Positions 8,221 to 16,829 of a DNA stretch of 40,415 nucleotides are shown here, piece after piece. Origin of the DNA: Bryobacterales bacterium (GTDB lineage: Bacteria; Acidobacteriota; Terriglobia; Bryobacterales; Bryobacteraceae); the NCBI GenBank assembly GCA_003136675.1, contig PLFE01000035.1, forward strand, positions 1 to 40,415. Direction: 5' to 3'. Position 1 is the first letter of the stretch; each line of letters starts with the position of its first letter. The notes under the pieces were generated by a model, which ran no database searches, was not told the origin of the DNA, and saw nothing but the letters and a program-made list of their open reading frames with translations. Position numbers and translations under genes: made by a program.

Positions 8221-9516
8221 GTGCCGGTCGCCGTCATCGGTGGAGGAATCACCGGCCTCAGCGCCGCGTGGGAACTTGTTAAGCAAAAACGCGATGTGGT
8301 TCTCATCGCTCCAAGTCCCTTCGGCGGCTTGCTGCGCTCGGAGCGCATAGACGACTGCCTCGTCGAATGCGGTGCGGACAGTTGGCTAGCCGCTAAGCCT
8401 TGGCTGCGCAACCTTGCAGTGGAACTCGGCTTGCGCCGGGATGTGATCCCCTGCAATGAGGCCATCCGCCAAACATTCATTCTGCGAGCGGGCGTGCTCC
8501 ATCCCTTCCCCCGCGGAATGCGGATGGTCGCGCCCACCGAGTGGAAACCGCTTCTGGAGTCCGCCTTGTTGAGCCCGGCAACCAAGCTGCGCATGCTGCT
8601 GGAAGCTGACAGGGGCCCATCGTCGGCGGGCGACCGCAGCGTTGCGGAATTCGTGCGCGACCATTTCGGCAAGGAAGCCGTTGAGTATCTGGCGGAGCCG
8701 ATCTTCGCGGGCGTTTATGGTGGAACGCCCGAAACGCTCGGTGCTGCCGGCGTGCTTCCGGGCTTCCTGGAACATGAGCGCGTGCGGGGCAGCGTGCTCC
8801 GCGGGGCAATGCGGGAACCGAAGCCCGTCGGTCCGCTATTTGAATCCATGCGCGGCGGCTTGGGTCAAATTCCGTGCGAGATCGCGGATCAGATATCCGG
8901 CAGTGCACGGATCATTCGCTCCCCCGCTGAGGCCGTGCAACCGGGCCGCGTTCGCGTTGCGGGCGAATGGCTACCGGCGGAGAAAATCCTCATCGCTAGC
9001 GGCGCACCCTCGTCTTCGAAGCTGCTCGCCGGAACTGTGGCGGGTGAGCTTCTCGCGCAAATTCGCCACTCCTCGGCGACCATCTTCGCGTTCGGCTTCC
9101 ATCAGAATCAACTGACAAATCAGCCGCGTGGCTTTGGATTTCTCGTCCCCCGGCGCGAGCGCCGAACCATCATGGCCGCCACCTGGGTAACCAATAAATT
9201 CCCGCACCGGGCGCCGCCGGATAAAGTGATCGTCCGGTGCTTCGTGGCCGGAGATCACACCGAAGCTCTGCTCGTTGACGTGCTCGACGACTTCGCTCGC
9301 ATCACGGGAATCGACGCCGCGCCCTTCTTCACTCGGGTCTACCGCTGGCCGGATTCGATGCCGCAGTATGGCGTGGGCCATTCCGCACTCATCGAGCAGA
9401 TCGAGGCTGCGATGCCCACGGACGTTCATCTGGCAGGAGCTTTTCTGCGAGGCGTCGGAATGCCGGATTGCGTCAAGGACGGCATGAATCGCGCGCAGGC
9501 GATTGGTCTTCTATGA
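8221..9516 (+). CDS. hemY: Protoporphyrinogen oxidase, HemY type
   Basis: A 431-aa FAD-dependent oxidase of the HemY/PPOX type, converting (copro)porphyrinogen to porphyrin near the end of haem synthesis. The N-terminal dinucleotide-binding loop VIGGGITGLSAAWEL is at residues 5-19, followed by SPFGGLLRSE, the second FAD contact typical of the amine-oxidase superfamily. The C-terminal segment VHLAGAFLRGVGMPDCVKDG is the conserved FAD-contact helix region. The start is a GTG at 8221, three bases after hemE, so the two consecutive haem steps are coupled. Whether it uses protoporphyrinogen or coproporphyrinogen cannot be told from sequence alone. The stop overlaps an ATG of the next frame as ATGA. 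Confidence 0.9.
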   Translation: MPVAVIGGGITGLSAAWELVKQKRDVVLIAPSPFGGLLRSERIDDCLVECGADSWLAAKPWLRNLAVELGLRRDVIPCNEAIRQTFILRAGVLHPFPRGMRMVAPTEWKPLLESALLSPATKLRMLLEADRGPSSAGDRSVAEFVRDHFGKEAVEYLAEPIFAGVYGGTPETLGAAGVLPGFLEHERVRGSVLRGAMREPKPVGPLFESMRGGLGQIPCEIADQISGSARIIRSPAEAVQPGRVRVAGEWLPAEKILIASGAPSSSKLLAGTVAGELLAQIRHSSATIFAFGFHQNQLTNQPRGFGFLVPRRERRTIMAATWVTNKFPHRAPPDKVIVRCFVAGDHTEALLVDVLDDFARITGIDAAPFFTRVYRWPDSMPQYGVGHSALIEQIEAAMPTDVHLAGAFLRGVGMPDCVKDGMNRAQAIGLL

Positions 9517-9891
9517 AGCAGGTTGCTTATCGCAAGCTGCAACCACCGGTGCAGTTCGCGGCCTACTTGCTGCTGGCCTGGTTCGGGCGTCCACTGGCGA
9601 TGCAGGTCGCTCTGGGGATCAATTTCCCGGTAGTGGTGTTGCTGTCACCGGAGTTGACTCCGTGTTTGAAGCCCGGGTAGGCACCGTTCCGGGCTACTTG
9701 GTCATCGCGGCCGCCGTCCCCGTGCTCTGGTATTTCATCGGACGCTGGATGGACAACCGGAGGTTGGCCCACGATCCCTCACCGTTGAGCGAGTCTTCGC
9801 ATTGGCTTGGACAATCGCCGGCGTTCTCTTCTTTGCGTCGCGCCTCAGGGTTACTCGTGCGGCCGTTCCGCCCCCTGCAACCGAAACATAA
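9513..9891 (+). pseudogene. Small membrane-protein gene with two apparent frameshifts
   Basis: Three consecutive frames each look coding. From the ATG at 9513 (ATGA overlap with hemY) comes MKQVAYRKLQPPVQFAAYLL and a hydrophobic stretch, ending at a TAG near 9680. From about 9640 the next frame gives VPGYLVIAAAVPVLWYFIGR, a clear membrane helix followed by WMDNRR. From about 9781 the third frame gives TVERVFALAWTIAGVLFFAS plus a short tail, ending at TAA 9889-9891. Both switches go in the same direction, each explained by one lost base. I read this as one small multi-spanning membrane protein damaged by two deletions, or as sequencing errors. Its 3' end overlaps the convergent gene on the other strand. 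Confidence 0.5.
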
Positions 9892-11314
9892 CCCGCGGAT
9901 TCTCGCGCCAATCGGCGCTCAACCCAACCCGCGTCACCTCCACCTCCGGCGAAAAATACCGGAGCACCGTCTCCGTGCTCGGATGGAAATCCAGCGACGG
10001 AGCAACTAAAATCAACCGCGGCGGCTCGTGACGCAGCTCAATCCCTGGAAAGTATCCGAACTTCGAAAACTCGTCCCGATCCAAATGCCACTTCACGCGC
10101 AGCCAGTAATCCAGCGCCTGCAATGGAAGATGAATGTCCTGCGCTGCCTTCAACTCAATAATCACCAGCCGGCCTGAATATTCCGCAGCCAGCAGATCGA
10201 GCACCGTCCGGTTCTGCCCGGCAATCGCCGGCACCTGTCCATAGACCGGATCGGCCCGCAGCGAAGCATCCACCAATTCAACATGCGAGCGCACAATCGA
10301 TTCCAACCACGCCTCCGGGTTCTGTTGGAAAACCGGCTTGCTGCGCTGCGCAGTCCCGCTTCGCATCCCGTGCAAGCTAGCCGCCACCGCGCGCGCGTCG
10401 TCCAGCGTGAGGGATTCGCGCCCATTCGCGAGGCGTCCCTCGTGATAGCGCGCAAACTCAAGCCCTGCCACGCGCAAACTCACAGCCCCGTTCGACAGCG
10501 GCACCGCTTCCGAAAACTCAATCGCGAATGGCAACTCCTGCGGTCGGCGGCATGGCTCCAGTTCCGTCGCAACGTTGCCGTAGTTACTCGGATCCAGCAC
10601 CATCGCGAAGTCTTCATCCGAGTACAGATACATCGCGAACCGCGCCTCGCGCGAATCGAGCCATCGGATGTAAAAGCTCAGCGAAGGCGCTACCGGAGCG
10701 GGTGCCCAGAAGGTCAATGCGCCAACTACGTGCTTCGAGTTCCGCCGCCTCACATAATCCAGCCAGATCAACCCGAAGCTCAGCATCAGCGGGCAATCGA
10801 AGCAATCGGGAGGGGCGGCGATGGCGGCAATCGCCTGCGTGCCGCGCGTCAGAAAAGCCCTCGGGAAAGCCGGCGACAACGAATGCTGCAGATCAGCCTC
10901 GGTCGAAAGCTCGGCCACCTTCCACCCCGGAAATTCCCTCTCCAGCATGCATCGGAATCGCTCGCGAAACACCAATCGCGATCCCTTGCGCTCCCAATCC
11001 TGCGTACGCGGATGCGCCAGGTCCACCAACTGCATAGACCCCTCGCGTCCGGCAAACCGCTGGACCTTCAAGGAAAGCTTGCCCTTCTCCGTTCGGCCCA
11101 CCGACGTAACCCGCCGAACGAGGTTACGGGTCACGTCCCAGGCTTGCAGGGAAATGTGCGCGGCCTTCGCTTCGAGCGTAAAGTGGTCCCGCTCCAGCAA
11201 TAAAATCGGTTCACCCGGCTCGACCAACGCGGGTCTTCGAGCCGTTTCCAGAAATCGCTCGATCGATTCGAGAATGAAACCAGGCTCAAACGCACAAACA
11301 GGCGCACTCCGCAT
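9851..11314 (-). CDS. Uncharacterised protein with a C-terminal PD-(D/E)XK nuclease-like signature
   Basis: A 487-aa soluble protein whose N-terminal ~330 residues I do not recognise. Near the C-terminus, D373 is followed after 13 residues by E387-L-K389 within the hydrophobic strand LVIIELKA, and then by QALDY (399-403). This D-x(n)-E-x-K plus Q-x-x-x-Y arrangement is the PD-(D/E)XK fold signature seen in DUF91/NERD-like and repair nucleases. A DNA-related role is inferred only from that. There is no signal peptide or membrane helix. It is last in the - strand group, 33 bp after the GH9-like gene, and its 3' end overlaps the broken membrane-protein gene. No ribosome-binding site is visible at the ATG, so the start is uncertain. 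Confidence 0.8.
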   Translation of the reverse strand: MRSAPVCAFEPGFILESIERFLETARRPALVEPGEPILLLERDHFTLEAKAAHISLQAWDVTRNLVRRVTSVGRTEKGKLSLKVQRFAGREGSMQLVDLAHPRTQDWERKGSRLVFRERFRCMLEREFPGWKVAELSTEADLQHSLSPAFPRAFLTRGTQAIAAIAAPPDCFDCPLMLSFGLIWLDYVRRRNSKHVVGALTFWAPAPVAPSLSFYIRWLDSREARFAMYLYSDEDFAMVLDPSNYGNVATELEPCRRPQELPFAIEFSEAVPLSNGAVSLRVAGLEFARYHEGRLANGRESLTLDDARAVAASLHGMRSGTAQRSKPVFQQNPEAWLESIVRSHVELVDASLRADPVYGQVPAIAGQNRTVLDLLAAEYSGRLVIIELKAAQDIHLPLQALDYWLRVKWHLDRDEFSKFGYFPGIELRHEPPRLILVAPSLDFHPSTETVLRYFSPEVEVTRVGLSADWRENPRVMFRLQGAERPHE

Positions 11315-11347
11315 TACGGAGGATGTGGGCGCGCACGCGAGTTGTTC

Positions 11348-14188
11348 TCATTGCAGAATGCCGGTAGCTTCCTTTCGCTCCGCCAGAACCCCGTCCGGCA
11401 CAACAACGGCTACCCAAGGCGACTCGCGGTCCATGACGCGGCCGTGAAATTCCACCGTCGACGATCCCCGCGACCGCAGGTTCACGACCCGGACTTCAAG
11501 GTTATCGGTTCGGATCGTAAACTGGTGCTCACCCCAGCCGTTTACCTTCACTCGCAGAGTCACGTCGCCAGAATCCTTCCGCTGTTCCGTTGCGATCCCA
11601 AAACTCAGCCGCGAATGAAGGCTCAAATCAAGGTGATAAGTTCCGCCGGGCAACACGGTCAGATGCAAACCGTGATTGGTCTCGTAACTGCCTTCCGACA
11701 ACACCGCCCGAAACGCGCCCGATGCGTCCGGATGCACCGTTGTAACCACGCCCGTCCACTTCTCGCGAAACTCAACCGGTTCGCCGCTGCCCGCGTCCAC
11801 AGTTCCCTTAACCACCGCTGGTCCGGCTAAGTCCTCCATCAGCCAGATCCAGCGCCCCACCGGATGCGTCCACACTTCCTTATAGGTCCAACAGATCTGG
11901 TTCGGCCAGTAAGGCGCGTCGTGAAATTCCTTGGTTTCAATTCCCACCGGAAGCGCGCCCACCATCTGCCCGGACCGCACGCTATAGAGCGGCGTCCAGT
12001 CGTAGCCCTCGCCATACATCATGCTGGCGGCGAATGCATTGCGTCCTAATATCCACTCCGCCTGTTTCTCCGCCAGGTCGATCCCATGCGCGTCTCCGCG
12101 CATCTGCGAGGCCGCCGAAAGCGCCTTTGCCTGCGAAAGCAACACGCTGAAATTGCCGCGAAAATCGAACCACACTGGAAAACGCCGCAGGTAATACTCG
12201 CCGCCGAGCGGCACTCCCGCATGTACCTCCGCCAGGTACGCCTCGGCATCCGCGGCCCGAAGAGGGGTCCAGTTCTGGTTCCCGTTGATCGTCTTCGCAT
12301 CGCTCTCCCGGTAGACTGCGGCGGGCAGAACCCCGTATGGTTCGTTCACCTCAGCCGCCCGTTCCAGATAATATTTCGAGTGCAGCACTACGGCGGAATA
12401 CCACTTCATCCAATCCGGATGATCCGGAAATTGCTCGCACATCCGCGCCAGCGCGACAATCGGCGCCTGCTCTTCGCCGATATGGAATCGCTGGAACAGA
12501 TTCTCCCGCTTTGAACTGGTATAGAAGTAACCCGCCAGCGGAATACTCCAGTGCTGCAGCTTGCGTTCCTGAGACGCTACGATCTGGCTCGCCAGTACAA
12601 CTGCTTCATCGGCATAGCGCTTCTCGCCGGTCGCCCGGAACAGATCCGCCGAAGCCAGCGCGCCGATCGAATTGCGCTCCAGTTCGTCTTTCTGCCCGTA
12701 GACCGCGGGAATCGGCGCTGCGGCTTCAAGGCCTTTCACGGCGAACTGCCAATCTTCCCTCGCCGTCGCCAGACTGAGATCCGCCAGTTCGCGGTCACTA
12801 TCCTTCAACATCCGGTAACCCAGTGCTTCCACACTGCTCACACGGAAGTTCCATTCCGGATCGTTCTTCGCTTCCCCGTGCCGGTCGTCCCCATCGCCCA
12901 TAACGCCGTTGGTCCAGTAACTGATCAGTTGGCCCGTGCTGCGGTACCCGTCGCCAAAGCGCGTCTTCAATACCCAGTTCAAACCCCATTTCGCTTCCTC
13001 GATCAACCGCGCCTCCAGCGCCGCGTCTTCGCCTTGCCTGTGAAGGCGTTCGGCTAGTGAGAACAGAGCGTAAGCCATGCCGGGCGTGTGCCCCGTCGCC
13101 GTCAGGTCGCCTGCGTCGTGATAACCTCCGTTCACGATGATCCGCTTGCCGGCGTGTTCCGTGTAGCAGTCCTGGTGGCAGATCCCATGCAATCCCGGAA
13201 TCACCATTCCGCAGCGTTCACTGTAGAGGAAATTCATGGCTTTCTCGATGCTCTCGCGCCACGCATCGTCACCGATCCGAAAAGGCCGCGTCCTCCTGTC
13301 GCCCGCTTCAATCTGGTAAGTTCCGGGCTCGCGTAGCTCAGAGAAATCGAGTAACTGGTATTTCCCCAGTGGCGTAGTCACCGCTTTGACAGGTTGAGTC
13401 AACACGGTCTTACCGGAGTCCGCCCGCACAATCCTGAATTGCGCAGCTTGTAAGTCGCTGGCGATCGCCGTTTTCGTGGCGCCTGCCTGATAGCCGCCAC
13501 CGCTGAACGCAATCTCACCCACCGCAACATCCCAGCCTTCCACGTGGTCGGCCTTCACCTTCTGTAACTCCAATTGATCGATATACAGAATCGTGTGGTC
13601 GGCGGGCTCGGGATACTTCTTAGGCAGGCTGTATGCGACATCCACCGCGGTCACCCGGTCGCGCGCCAGCGGAGCAATCTCCCACACCACATGATTCCAC
13701 TCATGGTCTTTCAAAATCAGCGACTCATTGCGGCCTTCGTTATATCGGTCCGGCAGCTTCGTGGTCCCATCGTTATGTAGGATAATCGAGCAGGAGATAG
13801 CGGGCGCACCTTCGATATCCGGGTACACCCAAACAGAGAGCCGGTTGTACGCGGTCCAGTCTTCCGCCGCGAATTGGCGCGTGGCCATGATGTCGAGCCA
13901 TTCGCTTTCACCACCCGCGGTAGCTTCGCCCGTCGCCGATGCGAGACGGAGCGAATGCTTTCCCTGCTTGACCCACGCATCGGAGAGCGCCATATCGCCT
14001 TTGCCTGTGAATGCCCAGTGGCTCAGGCTCTCCATGTCATCGAGCAGCCGCGATTCCAGCACCGGCTTGTTCAGCCAGCGAGAAGCCGCGCCGTCCTCAT
14101 CGCGTGCGCGCAAGGGTTTTCCATTAGGCTGCTGGCCAGACACACTCAAGACCAGAAGCGCCGAAACAATCGCGGGTTTGTAAGTCAC
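11348..14188 (-). CDS. Secreted GH9-like glycoside hydrolase
   Basis: A 946-aa protein with an N-terminal signal peptide (AIVSALLVLSVSG). Next come a beta-rich carbohydrate-binding-like region (about 50-210), an Ig-like CelD_N-type domain (about 220-310), a GH9-type (alpha/alpha)6 catalytic domain (about 315-775) and a C-terminal beta-rich tail. The GH9 catalytic-base motif is clear: GGYHDAGDLT with D358 and D361. The usual C-terminal acid motif (an Asn-Glu before a Trp-Asn) is not seen. Instead there is YKEVWTHPVGRWIW, where the Glu may be the acid. The substrate is therefore uncertain: beta-glucan, or another beta-linked glycan. The start is a GTG with no visible ribosome-binding site. It lies between the OYE gene and the nuclease-like gene, with gaps of about 30 bp. 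Confidence 0.85.
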   Translation of the reverse strand: MTYKPAIVSALLVLSVSGQQPNGKPLRARDEDGAASRWLNKPVLESRLLDDMESLSHWAFTGKGDMALSDAWVKQGKHSLRLASATGEATAGGESEWLDIMATRQFAAEDWTAYNRLSVWVYPDIEGAPAISCSIILHNDGTTKLPDRYNEGRNESLILKDHEWNHVVWEIAPLARDRVTAVDVAYSLPKKYPEPADHTILYIDQLELQKVKADHVEGWDVAVGEIAFSGGGYQAGATKTAIASDLQAAQFRIVRADSGKTVLTQPVKAVTTPLGKYQLLDFSELREPGTYQIEAGDRRTRPFRIGDDAWRESIEKAMNFLYSERCGMVIPGLHGICHQDCYTEHAGKRIIVNGGYHDAGDLTATGHTPGMAYALFSLAERLHRQGEDAALEARLIEEAKWGLNWVLKTRFGDGYRSTGQLISYWTNGVMGDGDDRHGEAKNDPEWNFRVSSVEALGYRMLKDSDRELADLSLATAREDWQFAVKGLEAAAPIPAVYGQKDELERNSIGALASADLFRATGEKRYADEAVVLASQIVASQERKLQHWSIPLAGYFYTSSKRENLFQRFHIGEEQAPIVALARMCEQFPDHPDWMKWYSAVVLHSKYYLERAAEVNEPYGVLPAAVYRESDAKTINGNQNWTPLRAADAEAYLAEVHAGVPLGGEYYLRRFPVWFDFRGNFSVLLSQAKALSAASQMRGDAHGIDLAEKQAEWILGRNAFAASMMYGEGYDWTPLYSVRSGQMVGALPVGIETKEFHDAPYWPNQICWTYKEVWTHPVGRWIWLMEDLAGPAVVKGTVDAGSGEPVEFREKWTGVVTTVHPDASGAFRAVLSEGSYETNHGLHLTVLPGGTYHLDLSLHSRLSFGIATEQRKDSGDVTLRVKVNGWGEHQFTIRTDNLEVRVVNLRSRGSSTVEFHGRVMDRESPWVAVVVPDGVLAERKEATGILQ

Positions 14189-14217
14189 GAAGAACTAAGG
14201 ATTACCACAACCCCCGA

Positions 14218-15279
14218 TCAGAAAGCCCGCTTGTATTGGACCGGAGGCGTTGCTTCAACTCCCAAAGCTTGCGCCGCGTGCAGAGGGAAATAGGGGTCGC
14301 GCAAAAACTCGCGCGCCAGCAGCACCAGGTCGGCGCTGCCGTCACGGATGATCGCTTCGGCCTGTTGCGGGTCCGTAATCATACCCACAGCGCCCGTCAA
14401 AATGGATGCCTCGCGACGCACCTGTGCCGCGAACGGCACCTGGTATCCGGGTCCGGCTACTATTTTGGCGTTCGGCATCACCCCGCCTGACGAACAGTCA
14501 ACCAGATCCACCCCCAGGGGCTTCAGCCGCTGCGCCAGTTTCACCGAATCATCCACAGTCCACCCGCCTTCCACCCAATCGATAGCTGAAATGCGCGCAA
14601 AAAGAGGAAGCGACTCGGGCCAGACTGTTCGAATCGCCTGCGCGATCTCCGTGAGAAAACGGATGCGGTTCTCGAAAGAGCCGCCGTACTCATCCTCCCG
14701 GCGATTCGACAACGGCGAAAGGAACTCATTGATCAGATAACCGTGAGCGGCGTGAATCTCGATCACCTGAAATCCGGCAGCCAGAGCACGCCGCGCCGCT
14801 GCGGCGAACGCATCAACAATATCGCCCAGTTCGGGCGGCGACAGTTCTCTGGGCGCAGTATCCGTTTCACGAAAAGGGATTGGGCTCGGCGCGGAGGTGC
14901 GCCACCCGCCTTCACTCTCTGGGATGAAGGATCCGCTGCGATCCCACGGCACACGAGTACTCGCCTTTCGCCCCGCATGGGCGAGTTGAATCCCCGAGAT
15001 ACTACCTTGCTCTCGAATAAACGTGGTGATCCGCGCCAGGCTCGCGATATGTTCGTCCTGCCAGATTCCGAGATCGTGTGGAGAAATGCGGCCTTCCGCC
15101 GTCACTGCGGACGCCTCGGTCATCACCAGTGCGGCCCCGCCCACAGCGCGGCTGCCCAGGTGCACCAAATGCCAATCGCTCGCAAACCCGTCCTCACTGG
15201 AGTACTGGCACATCGGCGACACCGCGATGCGGTTGCGAAATGTGACTTCGCGAATCTTCAGGGGTGAATAGAGGTGCAT
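14218..15279 (-). CDS. Old Yellow Enzyme family NADH:flavin oxidoreductase (YqjM-like)
   Basis: A 353-aa FMN-dependent ene-reductase. From the chosen start the protein begins MHLYSPLKIREVTFRNRIAV and carries SPMCQYS with C24, the redox-tuning cysteine of the thermophilic-like/YqjM class. The substrate-binding pair H176 and H179 lies in IEIHAAHGYL. EYGGSFENR and a C-terminal phosphate-binding region are also present. These enzymes reduce activated C=C bonds of enones or quinone-like electrophiles in the cytoplasm. A TTG-initiated extension to 15357 exists but would overlap the upstream gene and lacks family similarity; the ATG at 15279 matches normal family starts. No clear ribosome-binding site. 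Part of the DoxX-LLM-OYE group. Confidence 0.92.
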   Translation of the reverse strand: MHLYSPLKIREVTFRNRIAVSPMCQYSSEDGFASDWHLVHLGSRAVGGAALVMTEASAVTAEGRISPHDLGIWQDEHIASLARITTFIREQGSISGIQLAHAGRKASTRVPWDRSGSFIPESEGGWRTSAPSPIPFRETDTAPRELSPPELGDIVDAFAAAARRALAAGFQVIEIHAAHGYLINEFLSPLSNRREDEYGGSFENRIRFLTEIAQAIRTVWPESLPLFARISAIDWVEGGWTVDDSVKLAQRLKPLGVDLVDCSSGGVMPNAKIVAGPGYQVPFAAQVRREASILTGAVGMITDPQQAEAIIRDGSADLVLLAREFLRDPYFPLHAAQALGVEATPPVQYKRAF

Positions 15280-15337
15280 GAGGAAGGGATGCATCGGCCG
15301 GTGATGGAGATGCCGCCCAACTGCTCGAAACGGCACA

Positions 15338-16357
15338 CTAACGAAAGTGGGAGGCAACCTGAGCGATCATCTCGATCGATCCCCTCAGCTTCGCATCCGA
15401 TAGATTGGCGATATCCATTTGAAACGTGACGCGCGAAATCCCGCCAAGCGCCTCGCTATGGCGCGCGATCTTCTCAGCCACCTCGCTTGGTTCCCCGATA
15501 AGATACGCGCCGCGCGGTCCCAGTTGGGCATCGAATTGACGCCGGGACGCTGGAGGCCACCCACGTTCCTTACCCATCGTGCCGACCCAAAGCGCATATC
15601 CCGGAAAGAAGTCGTCCGCCGCTTCCGCCGAAGATCGCGCCACGTATCCGAACGAATGCAATCCTACTTTGAGTTGATCTTCCGGATAGCCGGCTCGCCT
15701 TCCCGTCTCCCGATAGAGATCGACCAGCGGCCGGAAGCGATGTGTTTCTCCACCAATCACGGCGACCATCAGCGGCAGACCCAGTGCCCCCGCCCTTGCA
15801 AATGATTCCGGCGTTCCCCCCACTCCCAGCCAGATCGGAATCTTCTCCTGTAGGGGCCGCGGAAAAACCCCCTGACCGGTGAGAGGCGCCCGGTGCTTGC
15901 CCGACCAGTGCACGTGGGTATGCTCACGGATGTTGAGCAGCAGGTCGAGATTCTCTTCGAACAGCGAATCGTAGTCTTCCAGGTTCAGCCCAAACAACGG
16001 AAAGGCTTCGATGAAAGAACCGCGGCCAACCACCATCTCCGCCCGTCCCTGGGAAATCAGATCCAGTGTCGCGAAGTTCTGAAACACGCGTACCGGGTCC
16101 GCTGCGCTGAGTACTGTGACGGCGCTGGTGAGGCGAATCCTCTTCGTGCGCGCCGCCGCCGCGGCGAGGACGATAGCTGGCGCCGAGTCCAGGAACTCCT
16201 CGCGGTGATGCTCTCCGACCCCGAACACATCGAGGCCCACCTCGTCGGCATACTCAATCCGGCTGATAAACTCCCGGAGCGCTTCAGACGCCTTCCCAAC
16301 ATGGCCCGAGCCGGGGTCTCTCCGAGCCGCGATAAAACTGTCGACGCCGATTTCCAC
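15338..16357 (-). CDS. LLM-class flavin-dependent oxidoreductase
   Basis: A 339-aa member of the bacterial luciferase-like monooxygenase superfamily, a TIM-barrel enzyme using FMN or F420. Visible family features are MEIGVDSF at the start and FGVGEHHREEF (45-55), the usual E-H-H segment. VTVLSAADPVRVFQNFATLD and GRAEMVVGRGSFIEAFPLFG follow, then the IPIWLGVGGTPESFARAG motif. The precise substrate cannot be assigned. It starts 12 bp after the DoxX gene and precedes the OYE gene, so a shared role in oxidising or detoxifying small organic molecules is plausible but inferred. Confidence 0.9.
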   Translation of the reverse strand: MEIGVDSFIAARRDPGSGHVGKASEALREFISRIEYADEVGLDVFGVGEHHREEFLDSAPAIVLAAAAARTKRIRLTSAVTVLSAADPVRVFQNFATLDLISQGRAEMVVGRGSFIEAFPLFGLNLEDYDSLFEENLDLLLNIREHTHVHWSGKHRAPLTGQGVFPRPLQEKIPIWLGVGGTPESFARAGALGLPLMVAVIGGETHRFRPLVDLYRETGRRAGYPEDQLKVGLHSFGYVARSSAEAADDFFPGYALWVGTMGKERGWPPASRRQFDAQLGPRGAYLIGEPSEVAEKIARHSEALGGISRVTFQMDIANLSDAKLRGSIEMIAQVASHFR

Positions 16358-16369
16358 GGTTGCTCTCTT

Positions 16370-16753
16370 TTAATTCGTGGTCGCCTGAAAGATCCCGCGA
16401 AATGCGGCACGGAACCGGATGAACACGATTAACCACAGAATGGTCGCCAGCAGACCAGGGGCGATACTGCCGATATCCATCAGACTGTGGAATAGCAGGA
16501 TGTTCACCAGGACGGGCGCCAGCAGCACCAGAGCCAGCGGCACGAATCGATTGGCGAGCAGCATCAACCCGCCGGCTAGCTCAATGAGGAACACCAGCAC
16601 AAAATAGTGTGAAGTCATCATCACAGTCATATACTGTAGGGCCAGCGGCGCTGCCGGCGGCGGAAGAGGGATGAAGTGCAAGAATCCGTTCAATCCGAAT
16701 ACGGTGAACATGAATCCTAGAAGGTAGCGAGCGATGGTTGCAGCCAATTTCAT
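16370..16753 (-). CDS. DoxX family membrane protein
   Basis: A 127-aa protein with four predicted membrane helices, including TIARYLLGFMFTVFGLNGFL, VLVFLIELAGGLMLLAN and ILWLIVFIRF. The FGLNGFLHFIP segment and a central glutamate (IELAGG) are typical of DoxX/DoxD-like proteins. These act in the inner membrane, often alongside redox enzymes or thiol metabolism, with poorly defined activity. An AGGAGAT ribosome-binding site precedes the ATG by about eight bases. It is the first gene of the - strand group and is divergent from the TetR gene, making it the likely direct target of that regulator. Confidence 0.88.
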   Translation of the reverse strand: MKLAATIARYLLGFMFTVFGLNGFLHFIPLPPPAAPLALQYMTVMMTSHYFVLVFLIELAGGLMLLANRFVPLALVLLAPVLVNILLFHSLMDIGSIAPGLLATILWLIVFIRFRAAFRGIFQATTN

Positions 16754-16829
16754 TTTGCGGATCTCCTAGCCACATCTGATGCTTAACCAACATGTGACGG
16801 CTCAAGAAATGTAAGAATAGAGGTTTAGT
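16754..16829. promoter_or_regulatory. Divergent promoter/operator region between DoxX and TetR genes
   Basis: This 76-bp gap separates two divergent starts, the classic position for a TetR operator. Inverted arms CACAT (16771-16775) and ATGTG (16792-16796) are separated by 16 bp and could be part of an operator, though TetR sites are usually tighter palindromes. GAGG at 16820-16823 is the ribosome-binding site of the TetR gene. I could not identify convincing -35/-10 pairs by eye. Confidence 0.4.

Noticed and set aside
10283-11203. A 306-codon + strand frame opposite the nuclease-like gene
   Set aside because: The translation is extremely rich in Arg, His and Gln with no domain signal, while the opposite strand has a coherent protein and fold signature.
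16771-16796. CACAT-N16-ATGTG as a definite TetR operator
   Set aside because: The arms are short and the spacing is wider than typical TetR palindromes, so I kept it only as a tentative element within the regulatory region.
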